From Haloarcula pellucida (GTDB taxonomy: Archaea > Halobacteriota > Halobacteria > Halobacteriales > Haloarculaceae): a stretch of DNA of 64,000 bases. This document shows positions 41,348-49,235 of this stretch, piece by piece. The stretch is taken from the NCBI RefSeq assembly GCF_014647235.1, contig NZ_BMOU01000002.1, forward strand, positions 124,417 to 188,416, written 5' to 3'. The number at the start of each line of letters is the position of its first letter. Positions within the stretch are counted from its first letter, which is position 1. The notes under the pieces are model-generated. The model had not been told where the DNA came from. It did not search any database and saw only the letters and a list, made by a program, of their open reading frames with translations. A program made the position numbers and the translations under genes.

Positions 41348-42313
41348 ATGCGACGAGTCCCGTCCGGTGTCGTGGTCGCGTTGCTGGTCGTCCTCGCCGG
41401 GTGTACTGGGTTCGGTGTGCCTGCGGACTCCGCGAGGACTCCCGATTCGACCGCCGTGGGCGTCCCGAACGCCGGGCCACTCCCCGAGACGACGACCGAC
41501 GTGTCGGTCACCGCCGTCGTCGACGGCGACACCATCCGCATCGAGTACGCCAACGGAACCAGAGACACCGTGCGGTTGGTCGGCGTCGACACGCCAGAGG
41601 TCACCGCCGAGAACGACCCCCCGGAGTTCGAGGGCGTGCCCGACACCGAGGCCGGGGCCAGTTGCCTCCGCGATGCGGGCGTCGCCGCCTCGAACTTCGC
41701 GAAAGAGCGCCTGCTGGGCGAGACGGTCGGTCTCGCGTTCGACCCCGACACCGACAGGCGGGGGTACTACGACCGACTGCTAGCGTACGTCGTCGTCGAC
41801 GACCGACTGTTCAACTACCGTCTCGTCGCCACCGGTCGCGCCCGCGTCTACGACGAGAGTCCCTTCTCCCGGAAAGACCGCTTCCTCGCGGCCGAATCAG
41901 CCGCTCGCGAGGCCCGGAGCGGTCTCTGGGGCTGTGTCGACCCCGCCGCCGTCGACCGGACGACGCCGACGGTCACCGCGAGTGAGTCGGGACTGGCCGT
42001 CACCGATATCCACGCCGACGCCGACGGCAACGACAACGAGAACCTGAACGACGAGTACGTCGTCCTCGCGAACCGCGGCGACGCCCCGCTGTCCCTCACG
42101 GGATGGACCGTCGCGGACGAGGCCGGCCACGTCTACACCTTCCGGAACTACACGCTCGGGGCCGGGGAGAACGTCACCATCCACACGGGGAGCGGCACCG
42201 ACACCCGGCGCGACCGCTACTGGGACCGGACGGGTGCGGTCTGGAACAACGGCGGCGACACCGTCGTCGTCCGTGACGCCGACGGCCGCGTCGTCCTCGA
42301 ACGGTCGTACTGA
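41348..42313 (+). CDS. Staphylococcal-nuclease-like lipoprotein with C-terminal lamin-tail domain
   Basis: 321 residues. A signal with lipobox LVVLAGC (C17 or so) is followed by a thermonuclease (SNase) domain, about 52-205: VVDGDTIRIEYANGT, VRLVGVDTPEV, the catalytic Arg/Glu region, YYDRLLAYVVVDDRLFNYRLVATGRARVY. The last 110 residues form a lamin-tail domain (LAVTDIHADADGNDNENLNDEYVVLANRGDAPLSLTGWTVAD). It is likely a surface nuclease that degrades DNA for phosphate or nucleotides. The GTG at 41321 is an alternative start. Confidence 0.9.
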   Translation: MRRVPSGVVVALLVVLAGCTGFGVPADSARTPDSTAVGVPNAGPLPETTTDVSVTAVVDGDTIRIEYANGTRDTVRLVGVDTPEVTAENDPPEFEGVPDTEAGASCLRDAGVAASNFAKERLLGETVGLAFDPDTDRRGYYDRLLAYVVVDDRLFNYRLVATGRARVYDESPFSRKDRFLAAESAAREARSGLWGCVDPAAVDRTTPTVTASESGLAVTDIHADADGNDNENLNDEYVVLANRGDAPLSLTGWTVADEAGHVYTFRNYTLGAGENVTIHTGSGTDTRRDRYWDRTGAVWNNGGDTVVVRDADGRVVLERSY

Positions 42314-42343
42314 AAGAGCCCGGTCTCGTGGCTGTGCGTCTCG

Positions 42344-42562
42344 CTACTGCCCGGGGCGTCTCGTCGCCAGCGGCGACGTCGGCCGGTCCGTGACGCCGCC
42401 GACCAGCGTCCCGGCCATCGCGGCGAACAGCGCCGCGAGGGTGAGGAACGCCGCGGCGAACGCGGCGGTCACGAGCGGGGTCGACCCCGCGATATCGGCC
42501 GCTACCAGCGTCATCAGGGCGAGTACGTGCCCGCCGAGCAGTCGTGTTTGCAGTGTCTTCAT
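42344..42562 (-). CDS. Small two-helix membrane protein
   Basis: 72 residues with helices HVLALMTLVAADIAGSTPLVTAAF and FLTLAALFAAMAGTLVGGV, and a basic C-terminal tail. It begins MKTLQTRLLG. I know no family. It is alone on the leftward strand between the nuclease and the molybdoenzyme genes. Confidence 0.6.
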   Translation of the reverse strand: MKTLQTRLLGGHVLALMTLVAADIAGSTPLVTAAFAAAFLTLAALFAAMAGTLVGGVTDRPTSPLATRRPGQ

Positions 42563-42692
42563 CGTGGATCTAGTTCGGCGCTGAAGGCGGTTAAGCCGCG
42601 CGAGACCCCTGTCTACGGGGCACACAGTCACACAGTCGCAGTAAGAGGCCCCTTCCCGCCGTCCCCACTCGCCGACGGCGGTACCGACCGGC

Positions 42693-42700
42693 AATATAAG
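42693..42700 (+). promoter_or_regulatory. TATA box of the membrane molybdoenzyme gene
   Basis: AATATAAG lies about 28 bp before the ATG at 42725, the canonical leaderless spacing. Confidence 0.65.
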
Positions 42701-42724
42701 CGCGTCGAGGGCCAACACGGGTGT

Positions 42725-43780
42725 ATGGACGTCCGCCGGTACGCCCCGTCGCCGCGAGCGGTCGACTGGGGGCTGTTCGCTTCCGTCGCCGTCCTGCTGA
42801 CGACGGGCGTGGCGACGATGTTCACCGGCACCCCGAGCACGGCGTGGGTCGTCGACCTCCACGCTATCGCGGGGGTCGTCCTCGTCTGCCTGCTCCCGGT
42901 GAAACTGTGGCGGGTCCGCCGGCGGGTCGCGCCCGACCGCCTGACGGGGCGACGGCTCTTCTCGCTCCTGCTGGCCGTCGACGCGGCGGCGGCGCTCGCG
43001 ACCGGCGTCTGGTGGATATTCGGCGGGTCGCTCGATCTGGGACCGTGGGGGCTGTTTCACCTCCACGTCGGTCTCGGTCTCCTCGTCCCGCCGCTCCTGC
43101 TCGCACACCTGCGCTATCGCTTCCACTCGCCGTCGAGCGTGACGCGCCGCGGGCGGCGCGACGCCATCCGCTACGCCGGCCTCGTGACGGCGGGCGCGCT
43201 GGTCTGGCGGCTCCAGGGGCAGGTCAACGACGCGCTCGATACGGCGGGCGCCGACCGGCGCTACACCGGGTCCCGCGAGGAGGGGTCCGACGCGGGTAAC
43301 CGGTTCCCGGTGACCAGTTGGGTCGCCGACGACCCGGACCCCGTCGACGCTGGCGACTGGCGACTGACGGTGACGGGCCGGGTCGAGAGCGAGCGGACGT
43401 ACACGCTCGACGACGTTCCGACCGGCACGAGCGAGGACGCGGTTCTGGACTGTACGAGCGGGTGGTACTCCGGCCACGAGTGGCGGGGCGTCGGCGTCGG
43501 TGCCCTGCTGGACGCGGCCGACGTCGACGACGCCGCGAGGTGGGTGCAGTTCCGCTCGGTGACTGGCTACCGCTGGAGCCTCCCACTCGAAGCGGCCCGC
43601 GGCGCCCTGCTTGCGACGCACGTGGACGGCGAGCGGCTCTCGCACGGCCACGGCTTCCCGCTCCGACTCGTCGCGCCGGGGCGCCGGGGGTTCCAGTGGG
43701 TGAAGTGGGTCGAGGAGGTTCGGGTGACCCGCCGGCGGGAACTCGGCGAGTGGCTGGCGATATTCGTCAGCGGACTCTAG
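42725..43780 (+). CDS. Membrane-anchored molybdopterin oxidoreductase (sulfite-oxidase fold) with N-terminal cytochrome-b-like domain
   Basis: 351 residues. Four or five transmembrane helices fill residues 15-165 and include His residues at helix positions suited to heme b (VVDLHAIAGVVLV, FHLHVGLGLLVPP, LLLAHLRYRF). Residues about 185-345 are a SUOX-type Moco domain: WRLTVTGRVESERTYTLDDV, the Cys Mo ligand in VLDCTSGWYSGHEW, and RGALLATHVDGERLSHGHGFPLRLVAPGRRGFQWVKWVEEV. It resembles MsrP and MsrQ in one chain. No Tat signal is seen, so the Moco side may be inside. The substrate is unknown. Confidence 0.86.
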   Translation: MDVRRYAPSPRAVDWGLFASVAVLLTTGVATMFTGTPSTAWVVDLHAIAGVVLVCLLPVKLWRVRRRVAPDRLTGRRLFSLLLAVDAAAALATGVWWIFGGSLDLGPWGLFHLHVGLGLLVPPLLLAHLRYRFHSPSSVTRRGRRDAIRYAGLVTAGALVWRLQGQVNDALDTAGADRRYTGSREEGSDAGNRFPVTSWVADDPDPVDAGDWRLTVTGRVESERTYTLDDVPTGTSEDAVLDCTSGWYSGHEWRGVGVGALLDAADVDDAARWVQFRSVTGYRWSLPLEAARGALLATHVDGERLSHGHGFPLRLVAPGRRGFQWVKWVEEVRVTRRRELGEWLAIFVSGL

Positions 43781-44391
43781 AGCAGCGCCCCGATGGTCGC
43801 CCAGAGGTCCGGCCCCTCCGCCTCGTAGTGGATGGGGACGAACCCGGCGGCTCGCCCGCCCTCTACGTCGGCTTCGTACTCGTCGCCGACCATGACGTAC
43901 TCGTCGGCGGGCAGGCGCTCACGCAGGAGGTCGAACGGGGCCGCATCGGGCTTGTGCGCGCCGGCCTCGTAGGAGGCGACGACGACGTCGAACAGGTCGG
44001 TCAGGTCGTGGTGATCGAGTTTCCCGACCTGCCACTCGCGGACGCCGTTCGTGATGACGGCGAGTTCGTTGTCCTCGGCGAGGCCTTCGAGACTGCTCCG
44101 AGCGGCGTCGGGGACCTCGGTCGCCGCGTAGTCGTTCTCGCGCAGTGTCTCGGCCATCGCGTCGGGGTCGGCGTCGACGCCCGCCTCCGCGACGACGGCG
44201 GCCATCGCCGTTCGGTGAGGGTCCGGTTCGAGCGCGTCGAAGGCGCGCTGGTAGGCCGACCGCCCGACGGCTTCGAGGCCATCGTCGAGGGCGATACCGT
44301 GGGCGGCGAAGGTCGATTCCACCACCTCGCCGTACGGTCGCGTATAGTGGACCAGCGTCCCGTCGAGGTCGAAACAGAGGGCTGTCGTCAT
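43777..44391 (-). CDS. HAD-superfamily hydrolase
   Basis: 204 residues with all four HAD motifs: FDLDGTLVHY (nucleophile Asp), VITNGVREWQVGKL (Thr/Asn), the Lys in GAHKPDAAPFDLL, and VMVGDEYEADVEGGRAAG. A helical cap lies between motifs I and II (about residues 17-85). It is likely a phosphatase acting on a small metabolite. It overlaps the upstream UPF0201 gene by 4 bp and the convergent molybdoenzyme gene by 4 bp. Confidence 0.9.
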   Translation of the reverse strand: MTTALCFDLDGTLVHYTRPYGEVVESTFAAHGIALDDGLEAVGRSAYQRAFDALEPDPHRTAMAAVVAEAGVDADPDAMAETLRENDYAATEVPDAARSSLEGLAEDNELAVITNGVREWQVGKLDHHDLTDLFDVVVASYEAGAHKPDAAPFDLLRERLPADEYVMVGDEYEADVEGGRAAGFVPIHYEAEGPDLWATIGALL

Positions 44392-44804
44392 CCCTGATCG
44401 ACGGGCCGACCGTCCTCCGTCGGCGGCGCGACGTAGTCGATGTAGCTTTCGGCGTCCGGTTCACGGACGGTCACCTCGACGTGGATGTCGCCCAGTTCCG
44501 AGGGGTCGCCGACGGCGAAGTTGACCCGTCCCTCGAAGGCCGCCTGTTTCTTCAGGTCGAAGGCGAAGGTCTCCCCCGAGAGCGAGTCGAAAAAGACCGA
44601 GCGCGCTGTGTCGAGAATCTCCGCGCGGTGGAGTTCCTCGGAGAACCCCTCCATCGTGTGTACCTCCGCGACGAGTTCGCCCTCGCGGTGGTCGGGATCG
44701 GCCTCGGGGAACAGATTCCGAATCGCGTCGGCCACGCGGTCGGTCACCTCGGTGTCGTTGACCGGTGCGGTGATGCGGACGTCGACGCTGTACACTGCGC
44801 TCAC
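44388..44804 (-). CDS. UPF0201 / DUF54 family RNA-binding-like protein
   Basis: 138 residues, an archaeal conserved family, recognised by YSVDVRITAPVNDTEVTDRVADAIRNLFPEAD, EEVHTMEGFSEELHRAEILDTARSVFF-like segments and AFDLKKQAAFEGRVNFAV. The fold is like an RNA-binding (L5/TFIID-style) domain by report; its biological role is unknown. It is placed between an AAA-type kinase-like gene and the HAD gene, with 4-bp overlaps on both sides, so the trio is translated together. Confidence 0.88.
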   Translation of the reverse strand: MSAVYSVDVRITAPVNDTEVTDRVADAIRNLFPEADPDHREGELVAEVHTMEGFSEELHRAEILDTARSVFFDSLSGETFAFDLKKQAAFEGRVNFAVGDPSELGDIHVEVTVREPDAESYIDYVAPPTEDGRPVDQG

Positions 44805-45364
44805 GACTGGATCGCCTCCGGACCCTCCCGCAGCAGTGTGCGTACTTTCCGCTGGAAGGCCGCCAGCGACTCGGTGTTGTCGAGTTCGAGGTCGGCCATC
44901 TCCATGGCCTCGCCCATGCCAAAGCCCAGTTCGCGTTCGTCCCGGTCTTCGAGGGACTCGCCGCCGTCCTCGCGGCCGGCGTCACGGCCGCGCAGGTCCA
45001 GTCGCTCCGCGCGCAGTTCGAAGGGAGCGTCCACCTTCACGAGCAAGAAGTCCCCGCCGAAGGCGTCGCGGAACGCCTCGACTTCCACGTCCGAGCGGAT
45101 GCCGTCGACGAGAACGGTGTCGCCGTCGGTGCGTTCGCGTTCGATGACCGGCAGCGACCGCTCGGCGATGGCGCCCGGCCCGTTCTCCTCGCGCAGGGCC
45201 GTCGCGACGTCGCCGTGGTGGGTCGCGGGGTCTAGCCCTCGGTCGCGGCACTCCTCGCGGATGACGTCGCCCATCGTCACGACCGGCACCCCCATGTCGG
45301 CGGCGACGTTGGCCGCCTCGCTCTTCCCACTGCCGGGTAGTCCGACGATACCGATGACTGTCAT
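44801..45364 (-). CDS. UPF0200-family nucleotide kinase-like protein
   Basis: 187 residues. IGIVGLPGSGKSEAANVAADMGVPVVTMGDVIREE has the P-loop and the adenylate-kinase-like switch; TVLVDGIRSDVEVEAFRDAFGG is the Walker-B region. The middle loop (RGRDAGREDGGESLEDRDERELGFGMGEAME) is a charged lid. Dephospho-CoA kinases are related in style, but archaea use a different one; the substrate is not known. First gene of the UPF0200-UPF0201-HAD operon. Confidence 0.88.
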   Translation of the reverse strand: MTVIGIVGLPGSGKSEAANVAADMGVPVVTMGDVIREECRDRGLDPATHHGDVATALREENGPGAIAERSLPVIERERTDGDTVLVDGIRSDVEVEAFRDAFGGDFLLVKVDAPFELRAERLDLRGRDAGREDGGESLEDRDERELGFGMGEAMEMADLELDNTESLAAFQRKVRTLLREGPEAIQS

Positions 45365-45654
45365 TGCCCTCGATTTGTCGACAGCGGGCTAAAGACCTGC
45401 TGTTCTCGGTGTCGTCGCTTGCTGGTTCGTGGGACCGCTGCGACCAGCACTGCCAGCAACCCCCCGAGCGCGCCGTTCGCTCGCGTGCGTCGTCGTGGTC
45501 CGGGAGTACGACGCACTCTCCTCAGCACGACGATCGCCGATTTTCGGCGACGACGAGACGCGGGACAGGCTCCCGGGGCTTTCTGGCTCTCGGGAGTATC
45601 AAGCGACGCGCTGCCAGCCGCTGTCTCGAAGCGGTAGTCGTCGGGTACTGCTAC

Positions 45655-46497
45655 TCACCGCTCGCGGACGACGACGAACTCCGCTAGGTCGCGCAGGTAT
45701 TCCATCGACTGGGAGTCCGGGGCGTTCACTGTCGAGAGGGCGTCAAGCGCCGCGTCGGACTCCGCGCGGGCACGGTCGTTTGCCTCCTCGGTGGTCAGTT
45801 CGGTCACCTCGACCAGCGACGGGCGCTCCATCTCGGCGTCGTGGCCCGTTGGTTTGCCCAGCGTCTCGGCGTCGGCGGTGGCGTCTAAGACGTCGTCACG
45901 CATTTGGAAGGCCACGCCGACTCGTTCGGCGTACTCGCCCACCGCCTCGACGGTGTAGCCGTCGGCGTCGGCGGCGATAGCGCCCAGTTCCGCAGCGGCC
46001 CGAAACAGCGCGCCCGTCTTACGGCGGGCCAGTTGCATGTACTCCTCCTCGTTCGTGGGCTGGGCGACCAGTTCCGTCGCCTCGCCCTCGCCGAGTTCGA
46101 CCATCGCCTCTGAGACGGTCTGCATCGCCCGTCCGTCGGCCGAAAAGAGGGCGAACGCTTCCCCCAGCAGGCCGTCTGAGGAGATGATGGCCGGGCCGTG
46201 GCCGAACTCCGCCCACGCCGCCGGGGTCCCGCGGCGCAACTCGGACTCGTCGATGATGTCGTCGATGACCAGCGAGGCGTTGTGGACGAGTTCGATGCCG
46301 ACGGCGAAGTCGACGGCGTCGGCCGGTTCCCCACCCAGTGCCTCGCAGACGAGCACCGTCACTGTCGGTCGAACGCGTTTCCCACCCGAGAGCGCGACGT
46401 GACGGACCTCGTCGGCGAGTTCTTCTGGCTCGATGCCGTCCAGAACCGCTTCCAGTCGCTCCTCGACGCGGTCACGACGCCGCTCGAGATACTCCAT
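45655..46497 (-). CDS. Polyprenyl (geranylgeranyl-type) diphosphate synthase
   Basis: 280 residues. The first Asp-rich motif DDIIDES (D79-D83) and the second MRDDVLDATAD are both present, with GGKRVRPTVTVLVCEAL upstream and the KTGALF Lys-Thr motif between. It elongates isoprenyl diphosphate to C15-C25 chains for ether lipids, carotenoids or quinones. FARM-region residues (HNASLVIDDIID) do not settle the chain length. The ATG at 46497 is the only family-like start. It is monocistronic. Confidence 0.93.
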   Translation of the reverse strand: MEYLERRRDRVEERLEAVLDGIEPEELADEVRHVALSGGKRVRPTVTVLVCEALGGEPADAVDFAVGIELVHNASLVIDDIIDESELRRGTPAAWAEFGHGPAIISSDGLLGEAFALFSADGRAMQTVSEAMVELGEGEATELVAQPTNEEEYMQLARRKTGALFRAAAELGAIAADADGYTVEAVGEYAERVGVAFQMRDDVLDATADAETLGKPTGHDAEMERPSLVEVTELTTEEANDRARAESDAALDALSTVNAPDSQSMEYLRDLAEFVVVRER

Positions 46498-46710
46498 TAT
46501 GTACCAGTTAGAACCACCCGGAAAAGTACCTGACGACCCGCTTCCGGTGTCGTGTTCGCAGTACCCGCCCAGCGTCGACCTTGGACGGCCGTCTGCGGTC
46601 GATCTCGTCCGGGCGGCCCTCAAACACCGGGGCCGTCGAGAGCGACCGACTACAATCAGTAGCAATCCGGAAGCAACTCTTCGATCTGAGATAAGTACTC
46701 AGACTCTCGA

Positions 46711-46717
46711 AATATAG
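46711..46717 (+). promoter_or_regulatory. TATA box of the AT-rich orphan gene
   Basis: AATATAG lies about 40 bp before the ATG at 46756. A purine-rich stretch follows. It is a weaker match than others because the whole region is A/T-rich. Confidence 0.4.
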
Positions 46718-46755
46718 TCAGAAGAAATACAGCATTTCACATTTCATGACAATTC

Positions 46756-47181
46756 ATGAACACCAGTATGCTTCGCATGTTACTTGGAAAGAAAGAATCT
46801 AACCCAGGGCTTCAATTAACCTATTCAGCTGTTATCGCGTTCGCTCTTGGGTTTGGATACTCTTTGAACAGCTTCGGTACAAGCTCCTTCGCTCCCCGAG
46901 GAGGGCCGGTGCCCCCAACAGTTACGACAATACTTGCGATCTCGTTAGCAGCGGGAGTAGCGTACTTTCACGGAGGTCTCCTTACCGGACTGGTAGGCTC
47001 GGTTATGGCCTTCTTCTCGACAGCAATAGTTGATGTCTCCCAATACTCAGGCTACACACTTTTAGAACGATTTCGATTCTTGTCACAATTGCTATTTCTC
47101 ATTTTCTCGTGGGGCGTCTTGTTCGGTTGTCTTGGCTTTGTTGTTGGAGTTGTACTTAGATCGGTGAGAACCCGCCAGTAA
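46756..47181 (+). CDS. Orphan four-helix membrane protein, AT-rich
   Basis: 141 residues, four hydrophobic helices (SAVIAFALGFGYSLNSFG, TTILAISLAAGVAYFHG, GLLTGLVGSVMAFFSTAIV, LLFLIFSWGVLFGCLGFVVGVVL), short basic ends. Base composition and codon choice (many AT-ending codons, few acidic residues) differ sharply from all neighbours and fit DNA acquired from another source. No family is recognised. No integrase, repeats or tRNA mark an element boundary. Confidence 0.6.
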   Translation: MNTSMLRMLLGKKESNPGLQLTYSAVIAFALGFGYSLNSFGTSSFAPRGGPVPPTVTTILAISLAAGVAYFHGGLLTGLVGSVMAFFSTAIVDVSQYSGYTLLERFRFLSQLLFLIFSWGVLFGCLGFVVGVVLRSVRTRQ

Positions 47182-47419
47182 TCGAAACGGAGTGGGCGTT
47201 CGAGTAGGCGAACTATCTGAGAGGACCGCGCTCTCTCCAGTATGTCCCTACGCGTCATCGATCACGGCAGACCGTTCTGGCGTTCCACACTCGACTGGGC
47301 AGTTGTCTCGCTCGCTCGATTGACGTGACTGCTGTGTGCTGGGTTCGATGACGACCTCGGCGATAGGCTGCTAACAGCAAGAAACCCACCGACGAGACTC
47401 TGTCGAGACGCCCGAATCG

Positions 47420-48373
47420 CTACCCACCGAACTCTTCGATGAGTGCGGGCACGACGTCGAACAGGTCGTCCTGGATGCCGTAGTCGGCGATGTCGAAGAT
47501 GGGCGCGTTGGGGTCGGTGTTGATGGCGACGATGGTATCGCTGCCTTTCATGCCGGCGACGTGCTGGACCGCTCCGGAGATGCCGATGGCGATGTACACG
47601 TCGGGCGTGACGACCGACCCTGACTGGCCGACCTGCCGGTCTTTTTCCAGCCAGTTGTTGTCGATGAGCGGTCGGGAGGCAGACACCGTCGCATCAAGCG
47701 TCTCTGCGAGGTCGAATATCATGTCGAGGTTCTCCTCCTCTTCGATACCGCGGCCCACCGAGACGAGGACGTCGGCGTCCGTGATGTCCACGTCGCCGCC
47801 GCCGACCTCTTCGAATCCGGTGACCGTCGACCTGACCGCCGACTCGTCGATGTCGGCGTCGAACGATTCGACGGTGGCGTCGCCGCTCCCCTCGGCGACC
47901 GGCCACTCGGCGGGCCGGACCGTCACCGCCGCGCGGTCGGCGTGGACGTCGATGGTCGTCTCGACTTTCGACCCGTACAGCTCACGGGTCGCGGTGAGTT
48001 CGTCGTCGTAGCCGAGATCGACCACGTCCGTCACCAGCGGCCAGTCCAGTCTGCTCGCGACCGCGGGCGCGTAGTCGAGGCCGTTGACGCTGTTCGGCAT
48101 GACGAGCAGGTCGGGGTCGACGGCCTCGACCAGTTGGGTCACGACCTGTGTGTACACGTCGTGGTTGAACTCCTCGCCCTCGTCGACGGTGTGTATCGCG
48201 TCGACGCCCACGCGGTTCAGTCGCTCGGCGAACGCCTCGACGTCGCCACCGATGACGGCGGTGTGCAGTTCGCCGCCGGTCGCGTCGGCCAGTTCGCGGC
48301 CCGCGGTCAGCAGTTCCAGACTCACGTCGCGCAGTTCGCCCCGGCGGTGTTCCGCGACGGTGAGGACCGTCAT
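47420..48373 (-). CDS. etfA: Electron transfer flavoprotein alpha subunit
   Basis: 317 residues. The C-terminal FAD domain shows GRGIEEEENLDMIFDLAETLDATVSASRPLID, KDRQVGQSGSVVTPDVYIAIGISGAVQHVAGM and IVAINTDPNAPIFDIADYGIQDDLFDVVPAL, as in all EtfA. The N-terminal Rossmann-like part is typical. With EtfB it carries electrons from acyl-CoA dehydrogenases to the quinone pool. It begins inside the last codon of etfB (TGATG). No FixC-type oxidoreductase or ferredoxin is adjacent, so a simple non-bifurcating role is likely. Confidence 0.94.
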   Translation of the reverse strand: MTVLTVAEHRRGELRDVSLELLTAGRELADATGGELHTAVIGGDVEAFAERLNRVGVDAIHTVDEGEEFNHDVYTQVVTQLVEAVDPDLLVMPNSVNGLDYAPAVASRLDWPLVTDVVDLGYDDELTATRELYGSKVETTIDVHADRAAVTVRPAEWPVAEGSGDATVESFDADIDESAVRSTVTGFEEVGGGDVDITDADVLVSVGRGIEEEENLDMIFDLAETLDATVSASRPLIDNNWLEKDRQVGQSGSVVTPDVYIAIGISGAVQHVAGMKGSDTIVAINTDPNAPIFDIADYGIQDDLFDVVPALIEEFGG

Positions 48374-49164
48374 CAGCTACCCACCCCCTTCTCACGGAGC
48401 AGACCAGCCAACTCGCTGGCCGTCTCCTCGGCACTGCCCTCGAACACCGTCGCCTCGCTCTCGCTCTCGGGTTCGTAGAGGTCCGTCTGCTCCAGCGAGC
48501 TCTCGACGTCCGCCGGCGTCAGGTCGAGGTCCGAGAGGGAGTACTCGGCCAGTTCCTTGCTCTGGGCCTGTCGGATGCCCCGAAGGCTGGCGTACCGTGG
48601 CTCGTTGATGCCGGTCTGTATCGTCAACACCGCGGGCAGTTCCACGTCGGTCAGTTCCTCGACGCTGCCCTCCAGTTCGCGGTGGACGTGTGCGATCCCC
48701 GCCTCCCGGTCGAGGTCGAGAGCGTTGACGACGGCCCCCCACTCGAAGCCGAGGTGTTCGGCGAGCGTGACGCCGGTCGCACCGAACCCGTCGTCGGCCG
48801 ACTGCACGCCGGTGAGCACGAGGTCGGGGTCCTCCTCGGCGGCGACGGCGGCGATAAGCCGCGCCTTCGTCTCGGGGTCTAGCAGTCCCGCGTCGGCGAG
48901 TGCGTCGTCCCAGACCCGAATCGCGCGGTCCGCACCCTTCGCCAGCGCCTGCCGAATCGTGTCCTCGGTGTCTGCATCACCGATAGTCACGGCCACGACT
49001 TCGACGTCGTCGCCGGCCTCCTGTATCTGGACGGCCGCCTCGACGGCGTAGTCGTCCCACTCGTTGAGGTCGTACGTGACGTACCGGTCGTCGATACCGA
49101 GTCCGTCTATCTCGAACTCGTCGTCGACGTGGGCCACCTCCTTCACCGTGACAAGGATTTTCAT
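48373..49164 (-). CDS. etfB: Electron transfer flavoprotein beta subunit
   Basis: 263 residues. MKILVTVKEVAHVDDEFEIDG, NEWDDYAVEAAVQIQEAG, ALAKGADRAIRVWDD and the EtfB signature around PDLVLTGVQSADDGFGATGVTLAEHLG are clear. It holds AMP and shapes the FAD pocket of EtfA. The start ATG at 49164 (MKILVTVKEV) is the family start. The C-terminal extension (residues about 220-263, Glu/Ser-rich) is a little longer than usual. Confidence 0.94.
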   Translation of the reverse strand: MKILVTVKEVAHVDDEFEIDGLGIDDRYVTYDLNEWDDYAVEAAVQIQEAGDDVEVVAVTIGDADTEDTIRQALAKGADRAIRVWDDALADAGLLDPETKARLIAAVAAEEDPDLVLTGVQSADDGFGATGVTLAEHLGFEWGAVVNALDLDREAGIAHVHRELEGSVEELTDVELPAVLTIQTGINEPRYASLRGIRQAQSKELAEYSLSDLDLTPADVESSLEQTDLYEPESESEATVFEGSAEETASELAGLLREKGVGS

Positions 49165-49235
49165 ACCACGCAGTGGGGTCGGACAGCGAATAAACGTTTC
49201 CGAACCAGAAACCACTACGGTGGGGTTTACGACGA

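Noticed and set aside
45365-45654. Possible gene or RNA in the 290-bp gap between the UPF0200 and prenyl synthase genes
   Set aside because: Only Arg-rich shadow frames and one weak inverted pair (CTCCCG/CGGGAG) are seen; nothing supports a product.
47182-47419. Possible gene in the gap between the AT-rich orphan and etfA
   Set aside because: Only frames below 30 codons with no motif; no recognisable RNA.
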